64,000 nt of DNA from Nocardia uniformis NBRC 13702 (GCF_001613345.1 NZ_BDCE01000092.1:42307-106306); one strand, 5' to 3'. Numbered from the stretch's first letter, positions 39,430 to 49,263 are shown. The notes: generated by a model from the letters alone, not told the origin. Translations and numbers: made by a program.

Positions 39430-42400
39430 TACCGTGCCGCTTCCGTCGAGCCGGGCCACGGCGCGATCGGATTTCCCCACCACCGGCTGGACGGCGGCAC
39501 GGTATCACCGCGCATGACCAGCGAGGCCGGGCCGATGGTCGCGCCCGCGCCGATACTGGCGGCGGGCAGTGCGACACAGTGCGGCCCGAGGGTCGCTCCC
39601 GCGCCCAGGGTTACGGTGTCCATGGCCATGATTCGATCGTGGAACAGGTGGGTTTGCACCACACAGCCCCTTTCCACGGTCGCGCCGTCGCCGAGAGTCA
39701 CCAGGTCGGCCTCCGGCAGCCAATAGGATTCGCACCATACGCCACGGCCGATCTCGGCCCCGAGCCCCCGCAACCACACATTGAGTACGGGTGTGCCGGT
39801 GGCGGCGCGAGCGAACCACGGTGCCGCGACATGCTCGACAAAGGTGTCGGCGACCTCATTGCGCCAGACGAACGAACTCCACAGCGGATGCTCCTCGGCG
39901 CGAATCCGCCCGACCAACAACCATTTCGCGGCAACGGAGACGATCCCGGCGACCGCGCCCGCGCTCAGCAGTACCAGTCCGCTCAGCAGCGCGGTGGGCA
40001 GATGGCCGAGGGTCTGGGCGAGCCAGGCGAGGGTGAACAGCACGCCGAGGCCGATGGCGAAGGTCACCAGCACCGGGATCAGTCGGCAGGTCTCCACGAA
40101 GCCGCGGGCCAGGAACAGATGCGGCGGCGGGTTGAAGGTGCGCGCGGTATCGGTGGATTCGGCCGCGCGGCGCAACCGCACCGGCGGGCTGCCCAGCCAC
40201 GACGACCCCGCCTTGGACTTCGACGGTGCGGCCGAAAGCACCGCCACCAGACCATTTTTCGGGACGCGACGGCCCGGCGCGGTCATACCCGAGTTACCGA
40301 GGAAGGCACGCTTGCCGACCTTGGACTCACCGATCCGCAACCACCCGCCTCCGAGTTCATAGCTGGCGATCATGGTGTCGTCGGCGAGGAACGCACCGTC
40401 GGCGACGGTGGTGAATTTCGGCAGCAGCAGCACCGTGGACGCCTCCACCCGCTTACCGACCTTCGCCCCGAGCAGCCGCAGCCACACCGGGGTCAACAGG
40501 CTGGCGTAGAGCGGGAACAGGAAGGTGCGGGCCGAGTCCAGGAGGCGTTCGGTAGCCCAGACCTGCCAGCCGATTCGGCTGCGCACCGGGTGGTAGCCCT
40601 CGGTCAGGCCGATGCTGAACAGGCGTACCGCGATAATGGTCACCGCGGCGTACACGGCCAGGCTGAGCAGGGTCGCGAGCGGCAGGATGGCGAAGGCGCT
40701 GCCGAGTCCCGCCGTGAGGGTGGCGGTATCGCGAATCCACCAGGCGATGAAGACGCCGCCGGTACCCAGTCCAAGGATCGGTACGGCGGCCAGCACCATC
40801 GAGGTGATACCGAAGATCGCGACCCAGTGCGCGGCCCGCGCCGGGGTGTGGTCGGGCCAGCGATGCTGCGCCTTACCGACTTTGACCGCGGGTGAGCCGG
40901 CCCACTCCTGGTCGGCCTTGACCTTGCCCGATACCGCGGAGCCCGGGGCGATTTCGGCATTCCTGCCGATTCTGGTGCCGGGTAGCAGGATCGATCGCGC
41001 ACCGATGACCGCGCCCGAGCCGATGCTGATCGGCCCGATATGCACCAGGTCGCCGTCGATCCAGTAACCGGACAGGTCGACCTCTGGTTCCACACTGCAC
41101 CCGTCGCCGAGTTCGAGCATGCCCGTCACCGGCGGCAGCGTATGCAGATCGACGCCCTTGCCGATCTTCGCGCCGAGCGCCCGCGCGAACGGCACCATCC
41201 ACGGTGCGCCGGAGAGGTTCTCGGCCCCGCTGGCCTCCGACAGTCGTACCGCGGTCCACAGCCGCAGGTGCGCCGAGCCGCCGCGCGGATGGCTACCCGG
41301 CGCGATACCGCGCAGCAGCAGCCGGGAACCGGCCACGCACAATGCCATGCGTCCGGGTGGGGAAATGAACAGGGTGAAGGCGATCAGCGCCCACCACCAG
41401 GACAGCTGCGGCAGCCAGGGCAGGGAACCGGACCAGGCCGCGATATTGCCGACAATGGCCAGCCAGGTGAGCCATTGCAGGCCGGTGAGGGTGGTCAGCG
41501 GAATGGTGGCCAGCACCTGGAACAGCTGGGCGCGGAATCGAATCGGACGGACCGTACGTTCGGTGACGGCGACGGCGGGCGCTCGGTCATCGAGCAGACC
41601 GGCCAGCGCACCGAGCCGGGGATGGTCGTAGAGGTCGGCGACCGCGATCGTCGGATAGCGTTCGCGCAGGGCGGTGACCAGCTGTGCCGCCGCCAGTGAG
41701 CCGCCGCCGAGATCGAAGAAATCCGCGTTCGGGTCGGTGACCTCGGCGCCGAGAATCGAATCCCACAGTCCGGCAACCCATTGCTGGGTCGGGGTGAGTC
41801 CGGTATCGGTATCGGTCGCCTTCGGCAGTGGCCAGGGCAGTGCGTTGCGGTCCACCTTGCCCGAGGTGCGGGTCGGCAGTTCGGCGATGACAGCGAGCCG
41901 AGGGACGAGCGGGGCCGGGAGTTGTTCGGCGAGTATGGCCCTTGCCGCCTTGATGTCGTAGTCGGCGGCGGGCCCGGTGAGATAGCCGACCAGGATCTTA
42001 TTGCCCGCCTTGGTATTGCGGATGGCGGCGGCGGCACCGGTCACACCCGGCAGGTGCTGTAGCGCATTATCGATCTCGCCCAGTTCGATACGACGACCAC
42101 CGAGTTTGATCTGATCGTCGGCGCGGCCCAGGAATACCAGGCCTGCCCGGTCATTGCGGACCAGATCGCCGCTGCGGTAGGCCCGTTCCCAACCGACCGA
42201 TGCCAGCGGCGCGTACTTCTCGGCATCCTTGGCCGGATCCAGATAGCGCGCCAGCCCGACGCCGCCGATAACGAGTTCACCGGATTCGCCCTCGCCCACC
42301 GGATTTCCGGCAGCGTCGACCACGACCAGGTCCCAGCCGTCCAGGGGTAGACCGATCCGTACCGGCCAGTTGCCGTCCAATAGCGCGGCGCAGGCCACCA

Positions 42401-43433
42401 CCGTTGCCTCGGTGGGGCCGTAGGTATTCCACACCTCTCGCTCGGAACCCGTATCGGTTCGGCGGCGTTCGCGGGGCTGCCCGGGGTTGTGCTCCGCAGC
42501 CTCCTCCGGGTCCGTCGCGGGGCTCCCGGCCAGGCGTTCGGCGAGTTCCGGGGGTACCGCCTCACCGCCGAAGATGAGCAGCCGCACCGAATCGAGGGCC
42601 TCGGCGGGCCAGGTCGCGGCCAGGGTGGGGACCGTGGACACGATGCTGATCTCGCGGCGCACCAACCAGGGCCCGAGATCGGCTCCGGTACGCACCAGCG
42701 CCCGCGGCGCGGGCACCAGGCAGGCCCCGTTCCGCCAGGCCAGCCACATTTCCTCACAGGAGGCATCGAACGCGACCGACAGTCCTGCCAAGACCCGGTC
42801 GCCGGGTCCGATCGGGGCCTTCGGCAGGAAGAGCCGAGCCTCGGCATCGACGAAAGCGGCCGCATTGCGGTGGGTTACCGCAACACCTTTCGGGGTCCCG
42901 GTGGAGCCGGACGTGAAGATAATCCAGGCGTCGTCGGTGGGCGTGGGTGGTGCGGCCGATTGTCCCGGCGACTCGATGGCCGGTTTCGCGGCTGCCTCGT
43001 CAGCGGATCCCGTTGCCGCACCGGTGCTTTCGATACCGTCGCCGGTGACGATGGCGCTGACCCGCGCCTCCCCGAACACCAGCCGTGCCCGCTCGTCGGG
43101 ATCATCTGCGTCCACCGGGACATAGGCGGCCCCCGCATGCAGTACGGCGAGAATCATGACGTAGAGGTCCCGGGTCCCCGAAGGCATCCGCACCCCGACC
43201 CGATCCCGGGCCCGTACCCCGGCCGCTCGCAGCCGCCCGACCGCGCGATCGATCTCCGCCGCCAGCTCGGTGTAGCTGAGGACCACCTCGCCGTCATCGA
43301 TCGCGGACGCGTCCGGGTGCTCCAGCGCCGTGGCCGCCAAAATATGGACCAGGGTCCGCGCGGGTGGCGCGAGATTGGCCCGCAGCATCGGGCTCTCACC
43401 CGTCGCGGTCTCGACCTGCGGCCGCACCATCAC
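39429..43433 (-). CDS. Pls/PosA-type poly-amino-acid synthetase (A-T-six TM-tandem C-like domains)
   Basis: 1334 residues; start GTG 43433 or ATG 43430, with AGAGGTGG upstream. A domain: TSGSTGTPKG (174-183), FDASCEEM (222-229), YGPTE (338-342), GKVDR (525). T domain: Ser579 in DLGGGSL. Then come six membrane helices in three pairs alternating with three blocks that contain hexapeptide-repeat-like strands (for example GSGAVIGARSILLPGTRIG). This layout and length are those of epsilon-poly-L-lysine synthetase (about 1319 residues). The pocket reads DAESIGTVVK by eye, close to the known lysine code DAESIGSVCK. It should polymerise a diamino acid, probably Lys, through its side-chain amine at the membrane. 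An M1 peptidase gene is coupled downstream. Confidence 0.9.
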   Translation of the reverse strand: MMVRPQVETATGESPMLRANLAPPARTLVHILAATALEHPDASAIDDGEVVLSYTELAAEIDRAVGRLRAAGVRARDRVGVRMPSGTRDLYVMILAVLHAGAAYVPVDADDPDERARLVFGEARVSAIVTGDGIESTGAATGSADEAAAKPAIESPGQSAAPPTPTDDAWIIFTSGSTGTPKGVAVTHRNAAAFVDAEARLFLPKAPIGPGDRVLAGLSVAFDASCEEMWLAWRNGACLVPAPRALVRTGADLGPWLVRREISIVSTVPTLAATWPAEALDSVRLLIFGGEAVPPELAERLAGSPATDPEEAAEHNPGQPRERRRTDTGSEREVWNTYGPTEATVVACAALLDGNWPVRIGLPLDGWDLVVVDAAGNPVGEGESGELVIGGVGLARYLDPAKDAEKYAPLASVGWERAYRSGDLVRNDRAGLVFLGRADDQIKLGGRRIELGEIDNALQHLPGVTGAAAAIRNTKAGNKILVGYLTGPAADYDIKAARAILAEQLPAPLVPRLAVIAELPTRTSGKVDRNALPWPLPKATDTDTGLTPTQQWVAGLWDSILGAEVTDPNADFFDLGGGSLAAAQLVTALRERYPTIAVADLYDHPRLGALAGLLDDRAPAVAVTERTVRPIRFRAQLFQVLATIPLTTLTGLQWLTWLAIVGNIAAWSGSLPWLPQLSWWWALIAFTLFISPPGRMALCVAGSRLLLRGIAPGSHPRGGSAHLRLWTAVRLSEASGAENLSGAPWMVPFARALGAKIGKGVDLHTLPPVTGMLELGDGCSVEPEVDLSGYWIDGDLVHIGPISIGSGAVIGARSILLPGTRIGRNAEIAPGSAVSGKVKADQEWAGSPAVKVGKAQHRWPDHTPARAAHWVAIFGITSMVLAAVPILGLGTGGVFIAWWIRDTATLTAGLGSAFAILPLATLLSLAVYAAVTIIAVRLFSIGLTEGYHPVRSRIGWQVWATERLLDSARTFLFPLYASLLTPVWLRLLGAKVGKRVEASTVLLLPKFTTVADGAFLADDTMIASYELGGGWLRIGESKVGKRAFLGNSGMTAPGRRVPKNGLVAVLSAAPSKSKAGSSWLGSPPVRLRRAAESTDTARTFNPPPHLFLARGFVETCRLIPVLVTFAIGLGVLFTLAWLAQTLGHLPTALLSGLVLLSAGAVAGIVSVAAKWLLVGRIRAEEHPLWSSFVWRNEVADTFVEHVAAPWFARAATGTPVLNVWLRGLGAEIGRGVWCESYWLPEADLVTLGDGATVERGCVVQTHLFHDRIMAMDTVTLGAGATLGPHCVALPAASIGAGATIGPASLVMRGDTVPPSSRWWGNPIAPWPGSTEAAR

Positions 43434-43615
43434 GTCCCGTCCACCTCTCAGAGAACTGCCCAGCTTTCGTCGACCGTTGTTTCACACGAGGGTTACCAGT
43501 GGGCAAACACCACAGGTAACCAACTGTCTACGGTACCCGCGGTACCGGTCATCGGCCGTTCGACGCAACCGGGCACTCCGAGCCCTCGACGCTGGTGAAA
43601 TCGCAATCATCGAGA

Positions 43616-43659
43616 TAGCGGCCACCACTCATATATGCCACAATACTCATATGCCGCTA
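43616..43659. promoter_or_regulatory. Likely VapBC operator/promoter
   Basis: Inverted arms TAGCGGC (43616) and GCCGCTA (43653) frame two direct copies of ACTCATAT(AT)GCC. The region is AT-rich and touches the antitoxin start, so the transcript may be leaderless. Confidence 0.4.
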
Positions 43660-43902
43660 AAACGTACGATGGTCTATGCCGACGCCGATGATCTGGCCGT
43701 TCTCAAGGCGGCCGCGGCGCGCAGCGATGTGAGCGAGGCGGAGATCATTCGCAATGCGATCCATTTGGCGGCGCAACGTGTGCGGCGCCGATCGGAGCCA
43801 TTGCGGCTACGACGATTCGCGAGCGGAGACCCCTCCCTCGCCGAGCGTGTCGACGAGTTCCTCGCGGATGACTTCGGTGGCGGCCATCAGGAACGTTCGT
43901 AG
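43651..43902 (+). CDS. vapB: VapB-type antitoxin (ribbon-helix-helix)
   Basis: 83 residues from the ATG at 43651. The first 45 residues form an RHH DNA-binding fold (RTMVYADADDLAVLKAAAARSDVSEAEIIRNAI). The rest is a charged tail (FASGDPSLAERVDEFLADDF) that would bind the toxin. The stop overlaps the toxin start by one base (TAGTG), giving the usual coupled antitoxin-toxin order. It should repress its own promoter with the toxin. Confidence 0.85.
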   Translation: MPLKRTMVYADADDLAVLKAAAARSDVSEAEIIRNAIHLAAQRVRRRSEPLRLRRFASGDPSLAERVDEFLADDFGGGHQERS

Positions 43903-44357
43903 TGGTCGCAGTCGAAGGTCCGGGGATCGTCATTGCCGACACCTCGGGACTCATCGCCGCTTTCGATACCTCCTCACCCGAGAGTGATGGAGCATTTCGT
44001 GTTCTCGGGGAAGCGGGTTTGGTGGTCCTGTCACCCCTGGTGCTGGCTGAGGTCGACCATGTCGCTCGCCGCGCGCTGGGGAGCCGGGTCGCCATTGAGA
44101 TGATCGAAGATCTCACGGCCCAGGCGCGTACCGCACATTTCGAAATCGCGGTGATCACAACGGACGTCCTTGATCAGGCCAACGCCGTGCGCAAGCTCTA
44201 TACGGACTTGCGGCTGGATCTCACCGACGCGGTATCTGTCGCTTTGGCGGCGGATTACGAAACCGATGCGATTCTCACGCTCGACAGACGGGACTTCCGA
44301 GCCCTGACTCCGCTTACCCAGCACAAGGCTTTTCGTGTCCTACCGGATGATCTGTGA
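43902..44357 (+). CDS. vapC: VapC-type PIN-domain toxin (RNase)
   Basis: 151 residues from the GTG at 43902. PIN acidic residues are visible: Asp in IADTSGLIAAF, Glu in LVLAEVDHVARR, Asp in DLTDAVSVALAADYETDAILTLDRRDF. The magnesium-dependent RNase cleaves RNA, usually tRNA or rRNA, when the antitoxin is lost. The pair sits between the poly-amino-acid synthetase promoter and a DUF3224 gene. Confidence 0.9.
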   Translation: MVAVEGPGIVIADTSGLIAAFDTSSPESDGAFRVLGEAGLVVLSPLVLAEVDHVARRALGSRVAIEMIEDLTAQARTAHFEIAVITTDVLDQANAVRKLYTDLRLDLTDAVSVALAADYETDAILTLDRRDFRALTPLTQHKAFRVLPDDL

Positions 44358-44449
44358 ACGAGGACGCCTCCTGATCCCATTGGGGCAAGCAGGACCGAGG
44401 GGATTGATTGGCCGAGAAGTCGCCCCGGCCCGGGTGGTCGAGTAGAGGC

Positions 44450-44854
44450 CTATTCGAAGCTATAGGTCAGAGTGTAGGTATTGGTGCCCGCAGTGGAGTC
44501 GTAGCCGCCGGTTCCAGTGAGCCCGGTGAGCTCGCCGGTGCCGGAGTCGGGGATTACCGACCATTCGGCACGGGAGTCGCCGCTCGGGCAGAAGGTGCCG
44601 GTCATGCGCAGGACGAAGGTGCCGGTGCGGCCGTCGAGGGTGCCGCGGGTGCGTTGCAGGCTGTCGAAGGTGCCACTGCCGTCGGCGGCGGTGCAGGTGA
44701 GGCCCTGCCAGTCGGCGTCGCCCTCGATCGCGCCGGAGTAGAGGTCGTGGCCTGTGGCGATGCCCAGGTTGGGGGCGCCTTCCGTCGCAGCGAAGTCGGT
44801 CTGCTCCCAGGATTTGGATTCGATGGTGCCGGTGACCGTGCTCGGTGTGTTCAT
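44450..44854 (-). CDS. DUF3224-family protein
   Basis: 134 residues from the ATG at 44854. The pattern TVTGTIESKSWEQTDFAATEGAPNLGIATGHDLYSGAIEGDADW, then GTFVLRMTGTF and GTGELTGLTGTGGYDS matches DUF3224, a small beta-barrel family related to allene oxide cyclase-like folds. Function is unknown. It is divergent from an AraC regulator, only 65 bp apart, and is probably its target. Confidence 0.8.
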   Translation of the reverse strand: MNTPSTVTGTIESKSWEQTDFAATEGAPNLGIATGHDLYSGAIEGDADWQGLTCTAADGSGTFDSLQRTRGTLDGRTGTFVLRMTGTFCPSGDSRAEWSVIPDSGTGELTGLTGTGGYDSTAGTNTYTLTYSFE

Positions 44855-44919
44855 ACTGTCGACGCTAGGGTCGGCAGCGAAGACAGTCTTGAACAAACGC
44901 GAACGCGAGACAATGGGCC

Positions 44920-45720
44920 ATGGACTCGACCACGGAGACTCCGGCGCGCGGACTGCTCGATCCGCGCGCGGGTGTCGGCGTGTACCGCGAGGCACTGGTT
45001 CCGGTGGCCGCCGATCTCGCCGATATCGTCGCCCACCACTGGTCGGTGCGTTGGGATCTGCGTGATCGCGAACCCTTCGCCGTCGAGGTGTTGCCGAGCC
45101 CGGCCGTGGTGGTCGCCGTCGAGAACGGGCACTGCCGCGTGCACGGCGTGCTGCGCGGGAAATTCACCCAGACCTTGGCCGAGTGCGGCGATATCTTCGG
45201 GATCACTTTCCGCCCGGCGGGCTTCCACACCCTCACCCGCCGCCCCGTGGCCGACCTGACCGATTGCGTGGTCGCCGGAGCGGAGATCTTCGGTCCCGCC
45301 GCCGATCGTTTCGCCGCGCGGATCGCCACTGAGACCGATACCGACATGCGGCGAGGCATCGCGGAATCCTTTGTCCGCGAGCGGCATATCGCGGATTCCG
45401 GAACCGTCGCATGGCTGAACGAAATAGTCGACGAGATCCTGGCCGATCGCACCATCCTGCGCGTAGACGACCTCGTCGACCGCTTCGGAACAGGAAAGCG
45501 AAATCTACAGAAGCTGATGCGCCGCTATATCGGTGTCTCGCCCAAATGGGTCATCCAGCGCTACCGCCTGCACGAGGCCGCCCAGCGCCTGGCGGAGAAC
45601 GCAATTGACCTGGCCACTCTGGCAACCGAACTCGGCTATGCCGACCAGGCGCATTTCGCCCGCGACTTCAAGGCGATAGTCGGCTGTTCGCCTGCGGCGT
45701 ATGCCCAGCGCGCGGGGTAG
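44920..45720 (+). CDS. AraC-family transcriptional regulator (DUF6597 type)
   Basis: 266 residues. The N-terminal half (WSVRWDLRDREPFAVEVLPSPAVVVAVENG, GITFRPAGFHTL) is the small cupin-like DUF6597 sensor domain. The C-terminal half is a full AraC domain: VDDLVDRFGTGKRNLQKLMRRYIGVSPKWVIQRYRLHEAA, then IDLATLATELGYADQAHFARDFKAIVGCSPAAY. Both helix-turn-helix units are present. It probably controls the divergent DUF3224 gene. Confidence 0.9.
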   Translation: MDSTTETPARGLLDPRAGVGVYREALVPVAADLADIVAHHWSVRWDLRDREPFAVEVLPSPAVVVAVENGHCRVHGVLRGKFTQTLAECGDIFGITFRPAGFHTLTRRPVADLTDCVVAGAEIFGPAADRFAARIATETDTDMRRGIAESFVRERHIADSGTVAWLNEIVDEILADRTILRVDDLVDRFGTGKRNLQKLMRRYIGVSPKWVIQRYRLHEAAQRLAENAIDLATLATELGYADQAHFARDFKAIVGCSPAAYAQRAG

Positions 45721-45894
45721 GGCCGCCGATGCCGGGCAGCCGCTGGCCCGTCGACCCGATACCTTCGATCGTGCCCCAACCCTGCCTTCGCCGTGCTGGA
45801 CGCATCGACATCGGCCTGCTCGGGGCAAGCCCGTCCCGGACCTCGAACAGCGACCCCTCGCGGAGACATAGGTGGGCGGGTAAGTTGCTGCGGC

Positions 45895-46821
45895 ATGGCT
45901 CTATCACCGGAACTGCTCGATATCGCCAAGCGCGTGAACAACTGGGGGCGTTGGGGTTCCGATGACGAGATCGGGACGCTCAATCTCATTACCGATGATG
46001 TGGTGCGTGCCGCCGCCGCGACCGTGCGCAGTGGGCGGCGGGTACCCCTCGCTGTGCCGTTGAGCCAGCAGGGAATTCAGACCGGGATGATTCCGGGGCG
46101 GGTGAATCCGCTGCGCACCATGGTCGCGCTGAACTGGGAGATGTTCGGGCCGGAGACCGTCGCGACGAGCGACGATACGGTGACCATGGGGTTGCAGGCC
46201 GGAACCCATTGGGACGCTTTGACGCACGTGTCGCACACGGGACGCATTTACAACGGTCGGCCCGCCGACACCATCACCGCACATGGCGGTGCTGCCTTCA
46301 GCGGCATCGACAAGGCGCGGCACATCGTGTCCCGTGGCGTACTGCTCGATGTGGCGGGGGCACGCGGTGTGGACCGCCTCGCCGGCGGCCACGCCATTAC
46401 CCCGGAGGATCTGGAAGTCGCCGAGGAGTTCGGCCGAGTCCAGGTGCGCGCCGGAGATCTGGTGCTGGTGCGCACCGGCCAGATTCAGCTGTTCCTGGCC
46501 GGTGACCGGCACGGGTACGCACTGCCCTCACCGGGACTGTCGGTGTACACCCCGGAGTGGTTCCACGCCCGCGATGTCGCCGCCGTCGCCAATGACACCC
46601 TCACCTTCGAAATCTTCCCACCCGAAATCGAGAACCAGTGGCTCGCCGTCCACGCCCTGGATCTCGTCGAAATGGGCATGCTGCAGGGACAGAACTGGAA
46701 TCTGGAGGAGTTGGCGGTGGCGTGCGCGGAGGAGGGTCGCTACGAATTCCTGCTGTCGGCCATGCCGGAGCCCTTCGTCGGGGCGACCGGAACCCCCGTC
46801 GCCCCGGTCGCGATCTTCTGA
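45895..46821 (+). CDS. Cyclase-family protein (kynurenine formamidase-like hydrolase)
   Basis: 308 residues from the ATG at 45895. The family metal-binding motif is GLQAGTHWDALTHVSHTGRIYNG (about residues 99-121), with Asp and His that bind zinc or manganese. The other family marks GVLLDVAGARGVDRLAGGHAITPEDLE and AGDLVLVRTGQ are present. The family includes kynurenine formamidase and polyketide-type cyclases; the true substrate cannot be read. The gene is alone, 174 bp after the AraC regulator. Confidence 0.88.
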   Translation: MALSPELLDIAKRVNNWGRWGSDDEIGTLNLITDDVVRAAAATVRSGRRVPLAVPLSQQGIQTGMIPGRVNPLRTMVALNWEMFGPETVATSDDTVTMGLQAGTHWDALTHVSHTGRIYNGRPADTITAHGGAAFSGIDKARHIVSRGVLLDVAGARGVDRLAGGHAITPEDLEVAEEFGRVQVRAGDLVLVRTGQIQLFLAGDRHGYALPSPGLSVYTPEWFHARDVAAVANDTLTFEIFPPEIENQWLAVHALDLVEMGMLQGQNWNLEELAVACAEEGRYEFLLSAMPEPFVGATGTPVAPVAIF

Positions 46822-47020
46822 AGCTCGCGATTCGAACGCCAGCGGCAGGCCGGTCGCGCACCGACCGGCGTCGTCGCGAACCGAGTGTCGGTTCAATGGC
46901 GTTCCGGGAACCGGGAATTGGGGTTGCGGCGGGGTTCGAAAGTAGGTGGCCGGGTGGTGGCTGCTCCCGTAGCATTTCTCAGACGAAGGGGCCTGAGGAG
47001 GGCCGGAACCGGGGGCAGGT

Positions 47021-48286
47021 ATGGGGTTTCACCCCCCGGCGAAAGTCCGCGACTGGACACAGTGGTTGCGGCGGTTCGCCAGAACGACGCCCGGCGTGCT
47101 GGGCGCGCTGGCGATTACCTCAGCGGTGCTGTGCCTGATCACGGGGGTATCTGCCGCGAATCAGTTGAGCGGCAAGATCGCCCAGCGGGACGCGGTGTTG
47201 GCACGGACCGAACCGGTGGCGTTCGCGGCGCAGCGACTGTATGTCGCACTGTCGGCGGCGGATGCCTGGGCGGCGACGGCATTCCTCTCCGGTGGCGTCG
47301 AATCGCCGCAGGTGCGCGACCGGTATCAGCAGGCGCTCGCCGATGCGGCGGCGTCCTTGGCGGAAGCCACGGCGGGCGCGGACGACCCGCAGACCCGCTC
47401 GATCGTCGCGCGCATCACCACCGAGCTGCCCGCCTACGCGGGATTGGTCGAGGCGGCCCGGGCGAATAATCGGCTGGGCCATCCGGTCGGCTCGGCCTAT
47501 CTGCGCGAGGCGTCGGGATTGATGCAGACTTCGCTGCTGCCCACCGCCGAAGAGCTGACCACCAGCCGGATTTCGGCGGTGCGCACGGACCAGCGCGCGA
47601 TCGCGGCCCTGCCGGGCAGCACCATCGCACTGCTGCTGCTCACCCTGATCGCCTGCGCGGCCACCTCTATCGTGCTGCTGCGGCGCACCAATCGACGTTT
47701 CAACCCCGGCGTCCTGGTCGCCGCCGGACTGACGCTCATAACCATGCTGTGGGCGGTCGCCGCGACACTCGTTGCCGCACAGGCGGTGGACGACGATGCC
47801 GCGGGTGCGCGGGCGCGATTCGAAACCCTGGTGCAGGCCCGTATCTCGGCGCAGCAGGCGCGCACTGCCGAAACCCTGCAGATGGTCACCCGTGGCGACC
47901 TCACCGAGAGTGAGCAGAGATTCGCCGACCACACCGGTCAGCTGCGGCAGCGACTCGACAGCGTGTCGGATGCGGTCACCGAGGAGGAGTTCTCCGCCTG
48001 GACCCGAAGCCACGTCCAGCAGACCGAAGCGTATCGCCGCGCCGACTATCGAACGGCGCTGGACCGCGCCATCGGAACCGGACCCGACTCCACCGCAACC
48101 AATTTCGGTGATCTCGATGCCGCCCTGCTCGATGCCCTCACCCGGGTGCGCGGCGAATTGCGTGATGGCGTCGACGCCGGCGGCGACCGTTTGGCGCTGA
48201 GCCCCACGGGCACGCTGCTGCTGATGACCGCCGCGGCCGCCGCGGTGCTGGTCGGCATGTGGCCTCGTCTGAAGGAGTTCCTGTGA
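47021..48286 (+). CDS. glnX: GlnX-like membrane sensor protein
   Basis: 421 residues with four membrane helices: about residues 24-48, 200-220, 228-255 and 393-412. They enclose two extracytoplasmic helical domains of about 150 and 135 residues. Length, topology and position directly before glnH and pknG match mycobacterial GlnX, which senses amino acids with GlnH and passes the signal to PknG. The stop overlaps the glnH start (GTGA). This begins the operon that runs to 55969. Confidence 0.85.
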   Translation: MGFHPPAKVRDWTQWLRRFARTTPGVLGALAITSAVLCLITGVSAANQLSGKIAQRDAVLARTEPVAFAAQRLYVALSAADAWAATAFLSGGVESPQVRDRYQQALADAAASLAEATAGADDPQTRSIVARITTELPAYAGLVEAARANNRLGHPVGSAYLREASGLMQTSLLPTAEELTTSRISAVRTDQRAIAALPGSTIALLLLTLIACAATSIVLLRRTNRRFNPGVLVAAGLTLITMLWAVAATLVAAQAVDDDAAGARARFETLVQARISAQQARTAETLQMVTRGDLTESEQRFADHTGQLRQRLDSVSDAVTEEEFSAWTRSHVQQTEAYRRADYRTALDRAIGTGPDSTATNFGDLDAALLDALTRVRGELRDGVDAGGDRLALSPTGTLLLMTAAAAAVLVGMWPRLKEFL

Positions 48287-49257
48287 ACACACGCCTGCTG
48301 ACCGCACTGCTGACCGTCGGCACGGCGGCCCTGGTGAGCGCGTGCGGCGGGGGAGCGCCGGTAGCGGAACCGATGCCGGGCCGGGTAGTCGAACCCATGC
48401 CACCCGCGGCAGTCGAGCTGACCAGCTCTCCGAACGAACGCGGCGACCAATCCTGCGATGCCACCGCGAGTCTGCGGCCGGGACCGCTGCCCGCGCCCGG
48501 TGCGATGCCCGCCGGCTCGACCATGGCCGAGATCGTCTCCCGTGGGGTGGTCCGGGTCGGGGTGAATCAGGACATGCTGCTGTTCGGGTTCCGCAATCCC
48601 ACCACCGGCGGACTCGAGGGATTCGATATCGATATCGCCCGCGCGATCGCACAGGCGCTCTTCGGCGATCCCAACCGTATCGACCTACAGGTGATCACCT
48701 CGGCCGAGCGGGTTCCCGCCCTGCGGGAAAAGAAGGTCGATCTGGTCGTGCACACCTTCTCCGCGACCTGTGAGCGCCGCCGCGAGGTCGAGTTCTCCAG
48801 TACGTATTTCATTTCCGACCAGCGCATTCTGGCGGTGAAGGGCTCCGGAATCCGCGCCGTCGCCGATCTGACTGGCAAACGCGTCTGCGGCGTCTTCCGC
48901 ACCACCACTCTGGAAGCGGTATTCGCGCTACCCAACCGGCCCACGGTCATCGGTATGACGAATTGGCTCGACTGCCTGGTCGCCCTGCAACAGGGGCAGG
49001 TGGACGCGGTCAGCACCGACGAGCCGATTCTGGCCGGACTGGCGATCCAGGATCCCACCCTCGAGATCGTCGGTGCGGCAATGGCCGAGGACGCCTACGC
49101 GGTCGGCGTACAGCAGGAGGCCACCGACCTCGTCCGTTTCGTCAATGGTGTCCTGGATCGTCTCCGCTCGGACGGCAGCTGGGACCGCATCTACACCGCA
49201 CGGATGGGTGTGCTCGGTCCATCGCCCGGCCCGCCGCAACCGCGCTATGTGGATTGA
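48283..49257 (+). CDS. glnH: GlnH-type glutamate/aspartate-binding lipoprotein
   Basis: 324 residues from the GTG at 48283, with AAGGAG six bases upstream. The signal peptide ends in lipobox VSAC. The mature protein has a Pro-rich linker, then the family 3 binding domain: RGVVRVGVNQDMLLFGFRNPTTGGLEGFDIDIARAIAQALFG, VDLVVHTFSATCERRREVEFS and VDAVSTDEPILAGLA. In mycobacteria GlnH binds Asp/Glu and signals through GlnX to PknG. No ABC permease lies nearby, which fits a sensor role rather than uptake. Confidence 0.9.
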   Translation: MNTRLLTALLTVGTAALVSACGGGAPVAEPMPGRVVEPMPPAAVELTSSPNERGDQSCDATASLRPGPLPAPGAMPAGSTMAEIVSRGVVRVGVNQDMLLFGFRNPTTGGLEGFDIDIARAIAQALFGDPNRIDLQVITSAERVPALREKKVDLVVHTFSATCERRREVEFSSTYFISDQRILAVKGSGIRAVADLTGKRVCGVFRTTTLEAVFALPNRPTVIGMTNWLDCLVALQQGQVDAVSTDEPILAGLAIQDPTLEIVGAAMAEDAYAVGVQQEATDLVRFVNGVLDRLRSDGSWDRIYTARMGVLGPSPGPPQPRYVD

Positions 49258-49263
49258 GCCGCC

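Noticed and set aside
39579..40895. Long plus-strand open frame opposite the polymer synthetase
   Set aside because: It lies on the opposite strand of conserved domains and shows no recognisable protein.
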